A stretch of 64,000 bases of DNA from a virus (IMGVR_UViG_3300017960_000001:30120-94119); one strand, 5' to 3'; positions 50,630 through 58,118 are shown, counted from the first letter of the stretch. The notes: a model not told the origin generated them from the sequence alone. Program-made: numbers and translations.

Positions 50630-51035
50630 GCTTTTATTGGCCCCGCCTGAGTGGAGTCGGCCGGACCTGATCACACCACCGCTCGGCAAGGTAGTCGAGA
50701 TCGACGGGCTCGAACACAAGTGTTTCTCGCCGCCGGAGTGGAAGGTGCTCGGCCACCTGATCGTAGACTACCGCGACCTCTGGCTCGCGTCGGTCCGGTG
50801 GGAAGCAGACCGGGCGAGCTTCGCCCGGGACCTCGCGGCGAAGGACGTCCGAATCCAGGCCGGGCTCGATCGGGCCGCCGTGCTCGCCGGCGATCGAGAT
50901 TTCTGGCGCGACACCGCGAAGGCTCTGGACAAGCACCGGCTCGAACTGGACCGGCGGCACCGGTCGACTGGTTGGATCCCGTGGGCGATCGTCGTCCTCG
51001 AAGCAGGGTTCATCGTGGTGCAGGGGTTCCAATGA
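50556..51035 (+). CDS. Secreted/membrane protein with signal peptide and C-terminal TM
   Basis: I place the start at the ATG at 50556 (GGGAGGAGG upstream), 74 bases inside the previous gene, giving 159 residues. Residues 1-22 are a signal sequence (LMTLALLVTSTLWCTVAGA). A helical charged middle follows, and a membrane helix near the end (WIPWAIVVLEAGFIVV). The Cys after LW does not form a standard lipobox. It might be a spanin-like or other envelope protein. Confidence 0.5.
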   Translation: MLRLMTLALLVTSTLWCTVAGADDELLLAPPEWSRPDLITPPLGKVVEIDGLEHKCFSPPEWKVLGHLIVDYRDLWLASVRWEADRASFARDLAAKDVRIQAGLDRAAVLAGDRDFWRDTAKALDKHRLELDRRHRSTGWIPWAIVVLEAGFIVVQGFQ

Positions 51036-51502
51036 GCTACCCGATCGACGCCGACGGAACCGAGGCGATCCTGCTCGCGGTGGTCACCAAGGATCCGGTC
51101 GTCCTCCCGGGCGTGCCGGATGAACACCTCGAGGTGGCCGTCGAGGGGCGCACAGTCGCCCGCCTCGCCTGGGAGGGCACCGCACACCGGGTCGTAGCTC
51201 TCCGCTGTCACAGGGCGGCTCACGGCGTCCTGCCCGCATTCAAACGGCTAGCCGACAAGCTCGAAGAACTGTCCGGGCAGCGCATCGATCCCGAGGACTG
51301 TGAAACGTGCGGCGGTACCGGGTGGGTCCCGGTCGACAAGCCGGAGGCTCGGACGGTCGCCACCGCGGCTCTGTTCTTGCGAATGTTCCGGGGGATCGTT
51401 CTCTCGAAGGACACCGACGCCCTCGAAAAGTTGAAGGACCACGTCGACGCGGGGACCATGTTCGGCAGCCTCCTCGGCGGATTCAACAACGACGCCCGAT
51501 AG
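51032..51502 (+). CDS. Hypothetical protein with CxxCGGTG motif
   Basis: ATGA overlap with the preceding gene; 156 residues. A CETCGGTGWVP motif near residue 90 resembles one half of a DnaJ-type zinc knuckle but stands alone. The rest is helical (AFKRLADKLEELSGQ; LEKLKDHVDAGTM). The function is unknown. Confidence 0.55.
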   Translation: MSYPIDADGTEAILLAVVTKDPVVLPGVPDEHLEVAVEGRTVARLAWEGTAHRVVALRCHRAAHGVLPAFKRLADKLEELSGQRIDPEDCETCGGTGWVPVDKPEARTVATAALFLRMFRGIVLSKDTDALEKLKDHVDAGTMFGSLLGGFNNDAR

Positions 51503-51520
51503 GACTCTCACTCACAACCT

Positions 51521-51549
51521 TTGACACGGATCGCCGCGGGTATTACAAA
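51521..51549 (+). promoter_or_regulatory. Promoter, probably leaderless
   Basis: TTGACA (51521-51526), 17 bases, TACAAA (51544-51549), then five bases to the ATG at 51555. Transcription would begin at or just after the ATG. Confidence 0.55.
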
Positions 51550-51554
51550 GGGGA

Positions 51555-52046
51555 ATGGCGAACCGTCGCCGGGGCTGCACTGAGCGGATTTTTCGAGCGG
51601 TAATTGAAACCGTGAAGGGGAACCGTCGCCCGGCGACCCGCCGCGAGGTTCAGGAGTTCTGCGCGGTGTCGTCCGCCACCGCCCGCCGCGAGCTTGAGAG
51701 GTTGAGGGGCGCCGGCCGATTGTGGCGGGTGCCGATCATCGACCCCGATCAGGAGGGGGGCAAGTCCCGCCGCGGATACCTGCCCACCGACGACCGGCTC
51801 GTCGGCAACATTGCGATCGGCGAGTGCGACGTCGACGGGTGCATCGCGGTACCGGTGATCATGCTGACCCGGGGCGGCCGGAGGTGGAAACTTTGCCGGC
51901 GGTGCATGCGGGGATTCGACGAGGCCACCGGGCGCGGGTTCGGCGGGCCCACCGACGAACGAGCTTACAGCCTGTCGTTGTCCGCGGGACGCACGTCCTC
52001 GGCGTTGTTTTGCGGGGGGTGGGAACCGCCGACCGGGGACGACTAG
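51555..52046 (+). CDS. Winged-helix DNA-binding protein with zinc site
   Basis: Residues about 8-60 of this 163-residue protein form a winged helix (RPATRREVQEFCAVSSATAR then RELERLRGAGRLWRVP), similar to LexA-type or phage regulator domains. The second half contains CDVDGC and KLCRRCMRGF, a probable zinc site. It has its own promoter, so it is likely a regulator. It could start internally if leaderless initiation does not occur. Confidence 0.65.
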   Translation: MANRRRGCTERIFRAVIETVKGNRRPATRREVQEFCAVSSATARRELERLRGAGRLWRVPIIDPDQEGGKSRRGYLPTDDRLVGNIAIGECDVDGCIAVPVIMLTRGGRRWKLCRRCMRGFDEATGRGFGGPTDERAYSLSLSAGRTSSALFCGGWEPPTGDD

Positions 52047-52235
52047 CTCAGACATGCCAGCCAGGGGCCAGTGAGTCTCGCAGCAAGCCCGACCAGGGAA
52101 GGAATTTAGAGGGCCAATGATTACGGGGGTTTGCGCCGAAGCCAAAGGGACTGGTCAGCCAGTCGCAGCCAGGTAAGGGGCAGCGAAGGGGCAGGGAAGG
52201 TCGCAGCTGGACCAGTGGCAAGCCGGGCGCAAGGG
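52047..52235 (+). other. Non-coding gap with small repeats
   Basis: This 190-base gap has no credible ORF. It holds an inverted repeat GACTGG-TCAG-CCAGTC (near 52147-52162), repeated GCCAG and AAGGGGCAG words, and purine-rich sequence. An operator or regulatory leader is possible. I see no attachment-site evidence. Confidence 0.35.
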
Positions 52236-52265
52236 TTGACAACGGGACACAAACGGACATAGAAT
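52236..52265 (+). promoter_or_regulatory. Strong promoter with short leader
   Basis: TTGACA (52236-52241), 18 bases, TAGAAT (52260-52265), the best consensus match in the window. The start would fall near 52272, a few bases before the ATG codons at 52276 and 52282. Confidence 0.65.
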
Positions 52266-52275
52266 GCTAATCAGG

Positions 52276-52692
52276 ATGGCAATGGACCACGACAGGGCGC
52301 TGAAGGTCGCCGCGGTTGCGAAACGACTCAGCGTCACAGAGAAGATGGTCCGCGAGCTATTGAGGCGCGGCACGTTGCCCGGGTTCAAGATTGGTCGGGC
52401 GTGGCGTGTCGCAGAGTCAACCGTCGACGACGTGATCGCAGGTCGGTTGTCGTTGGAGGTTGGAGGGCAAGATGCGACCCCAGGATCTTTACATCGAGGC
52501 GACGCACACCCGGACGGAAACGGAGGAGGAAAAGTTGCAGCGCCAGCTGGAACTGCTCACCACCGAACGGCAACGGGACAAGCGGACGATTCGCCGGTTG
52601 GAGGATCTCGCCGACCGCCAAGCGCAGGAGTTGCTGCGATTGCGGCGTCGGCCGATCCCTGCCGCGGAGGTGCCGGCGCCCTGAAGGTGTGA
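52276..52692 (+). CDS. Excisionase/MerR-type HTH protein
   Basis: I place the start at the ATG at 52276 because the upstream ATG at 52264 overlaps the -10 box. Residues about 5-60 are a helix-turn-helix of the excisionase family (VAAVAKRLSVTEKMVREL, then GTLPGFKIGRAWRVAESTVD). After SLEVGG the ORF overlaps a better ORF in another frame, and its remaining 70 residues look random. The functional protein may be shorter or may be joined to the coiled-coil ORF by a frameshift. With no integrase present, a regulatory role is likelier than excision. Confidence 0.55.
   Translation: MAMDHDRALKVAAVAKRLSVTEKMVRELLRRGTLPGFKIGRAWRVAESTVDDVIAGRLSLEVGGQDATPGSLHRGDAHPDGNGGGKVAAPAGTAHHRTATGQADDSPVGGSRRPPSAGVAAIAASADPCRGGAGALKV
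52472..52684 (+). CDS. Small coiled-coil protein
   Basis: GGAGG five bases upstream selects the ATG at 52472. The 70-residue product (MRPQDLYIEATHTRTETEEE, then RQLELLTTERQRDKRTIRRL) is a clear coiled coil. It overlaps the HTH ORF by 213 bases in another frame. Coding character in this stretch favours this frame over the HTH frame. Confidence 0.5.
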   Translation: MRPQDLYIEATHTRTETEEEKLQRQLELLTTERQRDKRTIRRLEDLADRQAQELLRLRRRPIPAAEVPAP

Positions 52693-52845
52693 CGCGACCT
52701 CACGGAAGGGGGTTCGACCGCGCGACGGACACCGCGCGACTAGATAGCTTTTCCGGTTCGGGGAACGGTGCCGCGGGTGGCGGCCGGCAAAGGGGCGCCG
52801 CCGTGGCCCGCGGGACCTGACCCCGTCCGACACAGGAGGGCACCG

Positions 52846-52992
52846 TTGGATCCGTTCGAGTTGTTCTGGGCGATCGTGTGTTGGATCGTGATCGTGTTCG
52901 CGGTGGTGCTCATCATTGTGTCGTTGGTCGACATCTGGCTCCGATCGTATCGTGGCCGAGGAATGGACCTGCCCCGCCGCAAGGAAAAGTGA
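52846..52992 (+). CDS. Small single-pass membrane protein
   Basis: A TTG at 52846 behind GGAGGG gives 48 residues beginning DPFELFWAIVCWIVIVFAV, a single transmembrane helix, with a basic C-terminus (LPRRKEK). An upstream ATG at 52768 would add 26 residues of Pro/Ala-rich sequence and has a poorer ribosome site. It overlaps the next ATG by one base (TGATG). Confidence 0.5.
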   Translation: MDPFELFWAIVCWIVIVFAVVLIIVSLVDIWLRSYRGRGMDLPRRKEK

Positions 52993-53663
52993 TGTTCGAG
53001 CTAACGCACCCCGGATCAGAGGCCGGGGGCCGGGCCGAATCGGATCACTATCCCACCCCGCCGCTACTGGCGAAGCGAGGCGTTCAGCTGGCGCTCGAGC
53101 TACACGGTCTGCGGGCGATCCCTCTGTTCCTCGTCGAGCCCGGTTGTGGTGACCGGGCACCGTTCTGCCGGTGGGCCCTCGACGCGGGGATGGTAGCCCG
53201 CGGGATCGAGGCCCGCGACATCGACCCGCCGACGTTCCCTGACATCGCCGAGGAGCAGGTCTGGGAAGGGTTCCGGTTCAGCGGTGGGGCGGACTACCTG
53301 ACCATGGAGAAACCCGACGAGCGCGCCGACCTAATCGTCACCAACCCCCCCTTCTCTCTCGCCGAGGAGTTCGTGCGGCGCGCGATCGAGAAGTGGGTCA
53401 CGCCGACCGGGCTTGTGGTGATGCTACTCAAAACCAGTTTCGAGGCGTCGAACGACCGGCGGGAGTTCTGGCGCAAGCACCCGGCGATCTTCCGGTACGT
53501 GATCCGACCGCGTCCGGGGTTCACCGGTTCCGGCAACGACTCCGGCGAGTATGCTTTCTTCGTTTGGCCGGGGCCCGCCCTCGGCCGCAAGCTGAGCCGG
53601 ATCGGCAGGGCGTGGTGCGAGACTCGCTACATCGACAACGACGGACCTTGGAGGAAGGCATGA
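52992..53663 (+). CDS. DNA N6-adenine-type methyltransferase
   Basis: The 223-residue protein has the class-I methyltransferase SAM motif VEPGCGDRAPF (residues 48-58) and the catalytic DLIVTNPPF (113-121), the amino-methyltransferase signature with Phe that favours adenine. A YPTPP motif precedes it, as in several phage adenine methyltransferases. No restriction enzyme gene is adjacent, so self-protection of phage DNA against host restriction is likely. Confidence 0.82.
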   Translation: MFELTHPGSEAGGRAESDHYPTPPLLAKRGVQLALELHGLRAIPLFLVEPGCGDRAPFCRWALDAGMVARGIEARDIDPPTFPDIAEEQVWEGFRFSGGADYLTMEKPDERADLIVTNPPFSLAEEFVRRAIEKWVTPTGLVVMLLKTSFEASNDRREFWRKHPAIFRYVIRPRPGFTGSGNDSGEYAFFVWPGPALGRKLSRIGRAWCETRYIDNDGPWRKA

Positions 53664-54220
53664 CCTCAGACCAGCTGCCGGCCGCCGTGCTGGCGATCGA
53701 CCCGGGGACGGAACGTAGCGCGGTGGTGATGTACCGCCCTGCCGAGCAACGCTTCCAGTGGGCTGAGTGGATGCTGAACCCCGACGTCCTAACCATGATG
53801 CGAAGGTACGGGCGGGAGGCCGGCGGGCTACACGTGGCGATCGAGGACATCCAGAGCTTCGGGCTCGAGGTGGGCCGGTCGACGTTCGAAACCTGCGTCT
53901 GGATCGGACGGTTCGCCGAGGCGTTCGAGGGCGCCGCGCCGGGTCGGAACCAACCCGCGACGATGGTGAGCCGGCGGGACGTGAAGATCGTCCTGTGTGG
54001 GCGCATGACCTACAAGGATCCGCGGACCGGCAACCAGAAAAAGGTCGGCGATTCAGAGGTGCGGCGGGCGGTGCTCGGGAGGTTCCCGGCGACGGGGGGC
54101 GGGTCGACACCGCAGGTCGGCACCAAGAAGCAGCCCGGTCCGTGCTACTGTCTACGTGGAGATCAGGGGCACAAGTATCAGGCCGCGGCGATCGCGGTGA
54201 CCTACATCGAGACGAGGTGA
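53660..54220 (+). CDS. RuvC-like Holliday junction nuclease family protein
   Basis: The 186-residue protein has an RNase-H-type fold with D14 in AVLAIDPGTERS and E62/D63 in HVAIEDIQSFG, matching the first two RuvC catalytic sites. The third site, usually HxxDAxAxA, reads HKYQAAAIAV with Q174 where Asp is expected. A nearby acidic residue (D168) might substitute. The enzyme would resolve branched phage DNA, but activity is uncertain because of this change. ATGA overlap with the methyltransferase. Confidence 0.68.
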   Translation: MTSDQLPAAVLAIDPGTERSAVVMYRPAEQRFQWAEWMLNPDVLTMMRRYGREAGGLHVAIEDIQSFGLEVGRSTFETCVWIGRFAEAFEGAAPGRNQPATMVSRRDVKIVLCGRMTYKDPRTGNQKKVGDSEVRRAVLGRFPATGGGSTPQVGTKKQPGPCYCLRGDQGHKYQAAAIAVTYIETR

Positions 54221-54224
54221 GCAG

Positions 54225-54572
54225 ATGGCAGACGAGCGGGCGGTGATGTTCGGGCCGGTGTGCCCGGTGATCGAGCAAGGCGACGAGCTTTGGAACGTGG
54301 AGATCGGTGACGTCGCCGGCGAGCCTGCAATGGCCGGGATGTCAGCGGTCCGGGTGCAGCTGGTCGGCAAGCATGCTGAGTTCGTGATGGGGGTTCTGCC
54401 GTTGGCGGTGGTGATGGCACCGACACAGGACGACGCGATCAAGGCGTCGGTCGGCAGGTTGCACGCATACGCCCGGTACCTCGACAAGCTCGCCGGCGGT
54501 GCACGCGAGTTCGCCGGCGCGATCGAGAAGCTCGCCGAGGAGGGGGGCGTGGACAAGTGCATCGTGCAATAA
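54225..54572 (+). CDS. Hypothetical protein
   Basis: The 115-residue protein (MADERAVMFGPVCPVIEQGD) is alpha/beta with a C-terminal helix pair (HAYARYLDKLAGGAREFAGA). GAGGTGAG precedes the start. Its end overlaps the next gene by 16 bases. No domain is recognised. Confidence 0.55.
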   Translation: MADERAVMFGPVCPVIEQGDELWNVEIGDVAGEPAMAGMSAVRVQLVGKHAEFVMGVLPLAVVMAPTQDDAIKASVGRLHAYARYLDKLAGGAREFAGAIEKLAEEGGVDKCIVQ

Positions 54573-55120
54573 CACTCTGGCCTGAGTGGGCGTGGGCCGT
54601 TTGCTACCTCGGCAAGAACGTCGAGAACCGACCATGGAAACCTCCGATCCCGGCGGGCTCTCACCTCGCAATCCACGCGGGCAAGAACCCCGGCGGGACC
54701 GGCCGGCTCGGCGAGGCGATGGGGTCGATCAAGCTGCTCGTCGAGGCGGCGATGCGAGCGGGGTGGACCGGCACCGCGAAGATGATCGCCGACAAGCCAG
54801 GGCACGCCGACATCGAGATCGATTTCCGGCGGTACGAGCCCGGCTCGCTGATCGAAACCGAGGCCACGTTGAAGCTCAGCGAGATCACCCGCGGGGCGGT
54901 GGTCGCCATGGCCGAGCTTGGACACTTCACCTCGCCGGCGGCGCTCAATTCACCATGGGCCGCGGGCGGTCCGATGTGGGCGTGGCCGTTGCAGGACGTG
55001 CTCGTTCTGAAGCAGCCGATCCCGTGTCGGGGTGCTCAACGGTTGTGGTTCCTGCCGCCGGCGGTAGAATCAGAGTTGCGAGTGCAGCTCGCAGACGACG
55101 AAGGAGGGATCGATGCCTGA
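54557..55120 (+). CDS. ASCH-domain protein
   Basis: The GTG start gives 187 residues beginning AITLWPEWAWAVCYLGKNVE, then NRPWKPP and HLAIHAGK. This is the ASCH/PUA-like signature of a Trp-rich start, K-xVExR-like turn and IHAGK. ASCH proteins bind RNA or modified nucleotides. A C-terminal strand (WAWPLQDVLVLKQPIPCRGA) completes the barrel. Its function in phages is not established. Confidence 0.72.
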   Translation: MHRAITLWPEWAWAVCYLGKNVENRPWKPPIPAGSHLAIHAGKNPGGTGRLGEAMGSIKLLVEAAMRAGWTGTAKMIADKPGHADIEIDFRRYEPGSLIETEATLKLSEITRGAVVAMAELGHFTSPAALNSPWAAGGPMWAWPLQDVLVLKQPIPCRGAQRLWFLPPAVESELRVQLADDEGGIDA

Positions 55121-55787
55121 CAGCGGCAAAGAGGGGCCGAGCAGGGGGCAGCTCTACAAGTGGGCGCGCGAGGCTGGCGCGGCGTTCGTCGCGGCGGTGA
55201 TCTATTGGTGGAAGCGGGCGCTGGTCGCCGAGCGCGATCGGGACGAGGCGATCGCCGAGCGGACAGAATGGTTCACTCGCGCAGGCGTCGCACGGACCCA
55301 GGTCCACCAGCTCGAGCGGGACGGCGTCGAGGTGCGCGGGAATCTCGCCGCAGCCCAAAGGAAGATCGCCGAGTTGGGGGCAGAGCTGGCCGACAAGACC
55401 GCCTACCTCGAGGGCCAGCTGGAACGCGAGTGCGAGCAACGTCGGCGGGCGGTCGAACGTGCGAAGGAGTACGAGGCGGCAGCGAAACGCACGATCAAAG
55501 CCGAACGGAAAAAGGCCAAGGACGACAGCCTTCGCCGGCAGTTGGAGGACGCACACGCGGACATCCGACGGCTGCGACGCGAGGCTGAGGGACACGTGCG
55601 GAGGTTCGACGTCGCCAAACGCGAGAACGACGAACGGGCCGACGGTCTGCGCGAGAGGATCAAGCGGCTCGAATCCGAGTTGAAACCGCACCGCATACGC
55701 GAGGCTGCTCAACGGGCGGCGGCGGCGAAACGTGCGGCCGCGGAGAAGTCAGCGGCGTCCGGTCCACCGACCGCCCGGGACCTGTGA
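55113..55787 (+). CDS. Coiled-coil protein
   Basis: The 224-residue protein is almost entirely charged coiled coil from residue 60 onwards (RDGVEVRGNLAAAQRKIAEL; LRRQLEDAHADIRRLRREAE). A hydrophobic stretch near the start (AGAAFVAAVIYWWK) might be a short membrane anchor. No catalytic motif is present. Its end overlaps the ribbon-helix-helix gene by 4 bases. Confidence 0.6.
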   Translation: MPDSGKEGPSRGQLYKWAREAGAAFVAAVIYWWKRALVAERDRDEAIAERTEWFTRAGVARTQVHQLERDGVEVRGNLAAAQRKIAELGAELADKTAYLEGQLERECEQRRRAVERAKEYEAAAKRTIKAERKKAKDDSLRRQLEDAHADIRRLRREAEGHVRRFDVAKRENDERADGLRERIKRLESELKPHRIREAAQRAAAAKRAAAEKSAASGPPTARDL

Positions 55788-56077
55788 AAATGGACCAACG
55801 CCAACCCCGAAACAAACGCCTCATGATCCGGCTCACGCAGGACGAGAAAGTCCAGCTGGCCTCGATGGCGAAGGCCGCCGGCGCTCGCAACGTGTCCGAC
55901 TTCGTCCGCGGTCGGATGCTCGAACCCGAGGCGGCGGCCGACGAGCTTGCCCGATTGCGCGCCGACCTCGCGGTAGAGCGCGAGGCCCGGGCCGCGGCGG
56001 ACCGACGCGCAATGAAGGTCCTGACCCTAGAGAGAGAGGTTGAGCGGCTACGGAAGAAGCTCGCCGCCGATCGCTGA
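55784..56077 (+). CDS. Ribbon-helix-helix protein with coiled-coil tail
   Basis: The 97-residue GTG-started protein has a strand-helix-helix N-terminus typical of RHH/MobC-like DNA-binding proteins: NKRLMIRLTQDEKVQLASMA, then RNVSDFVRGRMLE. A leucine-heptad coil follows (LEREVERLRKKLAA). It is probably a dimeric regulator. It is the last gene before promoter cassette 6. Confidence 0.68.
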   Translation: MKMDQRQPRNKRLMIRLTQDEKVQLASMAKAAGARNVSDFVRGRMLEPEAAADELARLRADLAVEREARAAADRRAMKVLTLEREVERLRKKLAADR

Positions 56078-56131
56078 AGCCCCCGCCGAGTATAGCCAAG
56101 AAAAATTCAGCAGGACCCGTGTCTTTTTTTG

Positions 56132-56172
56132 TTGACGCGACCGGTGCAGCGTGCCATGATTTACTCATGATG
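56132..56172 (+). promoter_or_regulatory. Promoter cassette copy 6
   Basis: TTGACG (56132-56137), 17 bases, CATGAT (56155-56160), TTACTC, ATGATG at 56167. AAGAAAAATTCAG and CTTTTTTTG lie upstream, and GCTGAAGCCCCCGCCGAG further up is shared with copy 7. Confidence 0.75.
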
Positions 56173-56208
56173 ACGCACACCAAACACACAAACCGCGGGG
56201 AGGCTGAA

Positions 56209-56679
56209 ATGGCTCGCACTGTTATTTTCACGATGGGTCTGCCGGGCGCCGGCAAAAGCACCGTTGCTAACCGCATTCACCCCGACGCCGCTTGGATCGA
56301 CCCGGACGAGATTAAAAAGTCCCACCCCGATTACGACCCCAAGAACCCCGGCGCGATCCACGCCTGGTCCCAGGATGAGACCGAGCGGGTTTGGAATAAC
56401 CTCCTCGCCGGGAACACCGACGACGACGAGACTATCATGGACGGCACCGGCACCAACGCCGAGAAAATGATTCGCCGCATCCGGCAAGCACGGGCCGCCG
56501 GATTCCGCACCGCGCTGCTCTACGTGCGGGTCGGGTTGGACGTCGCAATCTACCGCAACGCCAACCGGTCGCGGGTCGTCCCCGAGCACATCATTCGCCG
56601 CAAGGCTCTGGACATCACCACCGCGTTCGACCTCTGCTCCGGCGAGGTCGACACGATTAACGTAGTCAACAACGACTAA
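56209..56679 (+). CDS. Zeta-toxin-like P-loop kinase
   Basis: GGGAGG five bases upstream selects the ATG at 56209 (156 residues); the cassette ATG at 56167 would add 14. Walker A is GLPGAGKST (10-18). Further features are IDPDEIKKSHPDYD, the substrate-like ETIMDGTGTNAEKM, and YRNANRSRVVPEHI, which carries the Arg lid. This is the plan of zeta toxins and polynucleotide kinases, and I favour zeta-like. No epsilon-type antitoxin lies beside it, so it is either a metabolic or nucleotide kinase or an unpaired toxin. Confidence 0.75.
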   Translation: MARTVIFTMGLPGAGKSTVANRIHPDAAWIDPDEIKKSHPDYDPKNPGAIHAWSQDETERVWNNLLAGNTDDDETIMDGTGTNAEKMIRRIRQARAAGFRTALLYVRVGLDVAIYRNANRSRVVPEHIIRRKALDITTAFDLCSGEVDTINVVNND

Positions 56680-56693
56680 AAACGGAGGGCACA

Positions 56694-57206
56694 ATGACCG
56701 ACGGAACAAACACCAACAACACCCCGGGAATCGACGCCACGCTCCGCTCCGACGACTACGAGCGGGCGGTGGTCGCATTGATGACGGACCCCGCGATCCA
56801 AACCATGCTCGCCGAGGTTCCGCCCGGTGATGAGATCGACTTCGCCCGCGCCATGATGAGCACGTCAGCTGTCAAACGCTACCACGCGATCTGGGATGCG
56901 TGGGAGAAAGCCGGGCTCGCCGACACGTGGGCCGCCGCGGGCAAGGCCAGGGTGAACGGTCCGATCGGCGCACCGATCGAAGCGTTGCGCCGGCTGCTCG
57001 AAAATCGTTTGCCCGACGTCGTGGCGGTGTACCTGTACCACTGCAACGGCGAGGCGGTCTACGGATGGGGGCCGAACATCGAGACGGCAAGGGCGGCCGC
57101 CGACGCGAGCTGGCGCGCCCGATGGGGAACCGTGGTGAAGAACCCGGGCCGGGTCCAGATCACCCTGAACGGCAAGGTCGTGAGCGACACCCGCAACGAC
57201 AACTAG
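56694..57206 (+). CDS. Hypothetical protein
   Basis: The 170-residue protein has a helical N-terminal half and an alpha/beta end (VVAVYLYHCNGEAVYGWG). A similar YVVTLYAEDGLAVVGRS segment occurs in the next gene product, so the two may share a domain. The operon starts at promoter cassette 6. The function is unknown. Confidence 0.55.
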   Translation: MTDGTNTNNTPGIDATLRSDDYERAVVALMTDPAIQTMLAEVPPGDEIDFARAMMSTSAVKRYHAIWDAWEKAGLADTWAAAGKARVNGPIGAPIEALRRLLENRLPDVVAVYLYHCNGEAVYGWGPNIETARAAADASWRARWGTVVKNPGRVQITLNGKVVSDTRNDN

Positions 57207-57215
57207 GAGGACACC

Positions 57216-57641
57216 GTGAAAGTCAACAACGCGATCAAGGAACTGGCGGATCGGGACGTGCTGGACATCCTCGGCGACGCTAGCGAGCTGCACCGCAAGC
57301 ACCTGCGACTCGCCCAGGAAAAGGGCAACCGGACCGTGGCCGAAATGTGGACCCGCCGGATCGAGAAAACCGATCGGCTCAAGGTGGCGGTGGTGACGCT
57401 GATGGACGCCGCCCGCGAGGTGGTCGCCGACGAGGTCCCGGCCGCCTACGTCGTGACGCTCTACGCGGAGGACGGGCTCGCGGTGGTCGGGCGTTCGAAC
57501 GAGGACGAGCACGACGCCGATTGCAGGGCCGAGCGGCTGTTCCTGTCCGCGTTCGGGATCGCGCCGGTGGTGCGACGGGTCGCCACCTACCGCGGCCGGC
57601 TGGTGTCCGACAAGAAGCTCTCAACGGGGACCGGGTCATGA
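57216..57641 (+). CDS. Hypothetical protein, possibly related to its upstream neighbour
   Basis: GTG-spaced after GGAGGACAC, the 141-residue protein has a helical start (IKELADRDVLDILGDASELH) and a C-terminal alpha/beta segment (YVVTLYAEDGLAVVGRS) like that of the preceding protein. Its stop overlaps the next ATG. Confidence 0.55.
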   Translation: MKVNNAIKELADRDVLDILGDASELHRKHLRLAQEKGNRTVAEMWTRRIEKTDRLKVAVVTLMDAAREVVADEVPAAYVVTLYAEDGLAVVGRSNEDEHDADCRAERLFLSAFGIAPVVRRVATYRGRLVSDKKLSTGTGS

Positions 57642-58024
57642 TGCCAACCGGCAACTGCTACGAGGCCGCGGGGAAGTTCCTGATGGACTACGACCTCGGC
57701 CGGGTGCAGCTGCCGATCCCGGCGAACGTGCGATCGCTATTCGGGGACGAGGTGCTATTGGTCCACGGTCGCCCGGTGCTCCAAGTTCCGCCGTTCATCC
57801 GGTACGGTCACGCCTGGATAGAGATCGGCGGGATGTTCTGCTACGACGCCGAGCGGCGGGAGGTTTTCCCCCGGGCGCTGTACTACGCCGCCGGCCAGAT
57901 CAAGCCCGACGTGGAGTGCTACCGGTACACGGCCGAGGACCTGCGCCGGTGGGTCACCCGCCGCGGACATTGGGGCCCGTGGGAAGGCATCGAGGCCGAG
58001 GGGCTCGACGACGATGCGAGCTGA
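57638..58024 (+). CDS. Phage family with papain/transglutaminase-like Cys-His pattern
   Basis: The 128-residue protein starts MMPTGNCYEAAGKFLMDYDL and continues LLVHGRPVLQ, YGHAWIEIGGMFCYDAE and YTAEDLRRW with HWGPWEG. An early Cys (C7) followed by HAWxE and D is the order of nucleophile, His and acid in papain- or transglutaminase-like folds. The full pattern is widespread in phages and plasmids but uncharacterised. Enzymatic activity is inferred only. Confidence 0.65.
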   Translation: MMPTGNCYEAAGKFLMDYDLGRVQLPIPANVRSLFGDEVLLVHGRPVLQVPPFIRYGHAWIEIGGMFCYDAERREVFPRALYYAAGQIKPDVECYRYTAEDLRRWVTRRGHWGPWEGIEAEGLDDDAS

Positions 58025-58077
58025 AGCCCGCGCCGAGAGCGGTCAGAATTTTTTTAAAAAAAAGTTGTGCGGCAGGG

Positions 58078-58118
58078 TTGACACGGCGGGCGAGACGTGC
58101 CAAGATTTACTCATGATG
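58078..58118 (+). promoter_or_regulatory. Promoter cassette copy 7
   Basis: TTGACA (58078-58083), 17 bases, CAAGAT (58101-58106), TTACTC, ATGATG at 58113. An AT-only island, seven T then eight A, lies at about 58049-58063, upstream of the -35 box, very different from the surrounding GC-rich sequence. Confidence 0.75.

Noticed and set aside
50556-51035. Confident Rz1 lipoprotein call
   Set aside because: The overlap with the preceding gene recalls Rz/Rz1, but the residue before Cys is Trp, the protein is long, and it has a C-terminal membrane helix.
52047-52235. Phage attachment site near the excisionase-like gene
   Set aside because: No integrase, no tRNA-like sequence and no recognisable core repeat are present. 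The inverted repeat GACTGG/CCAGTC is too short to argue for attP.
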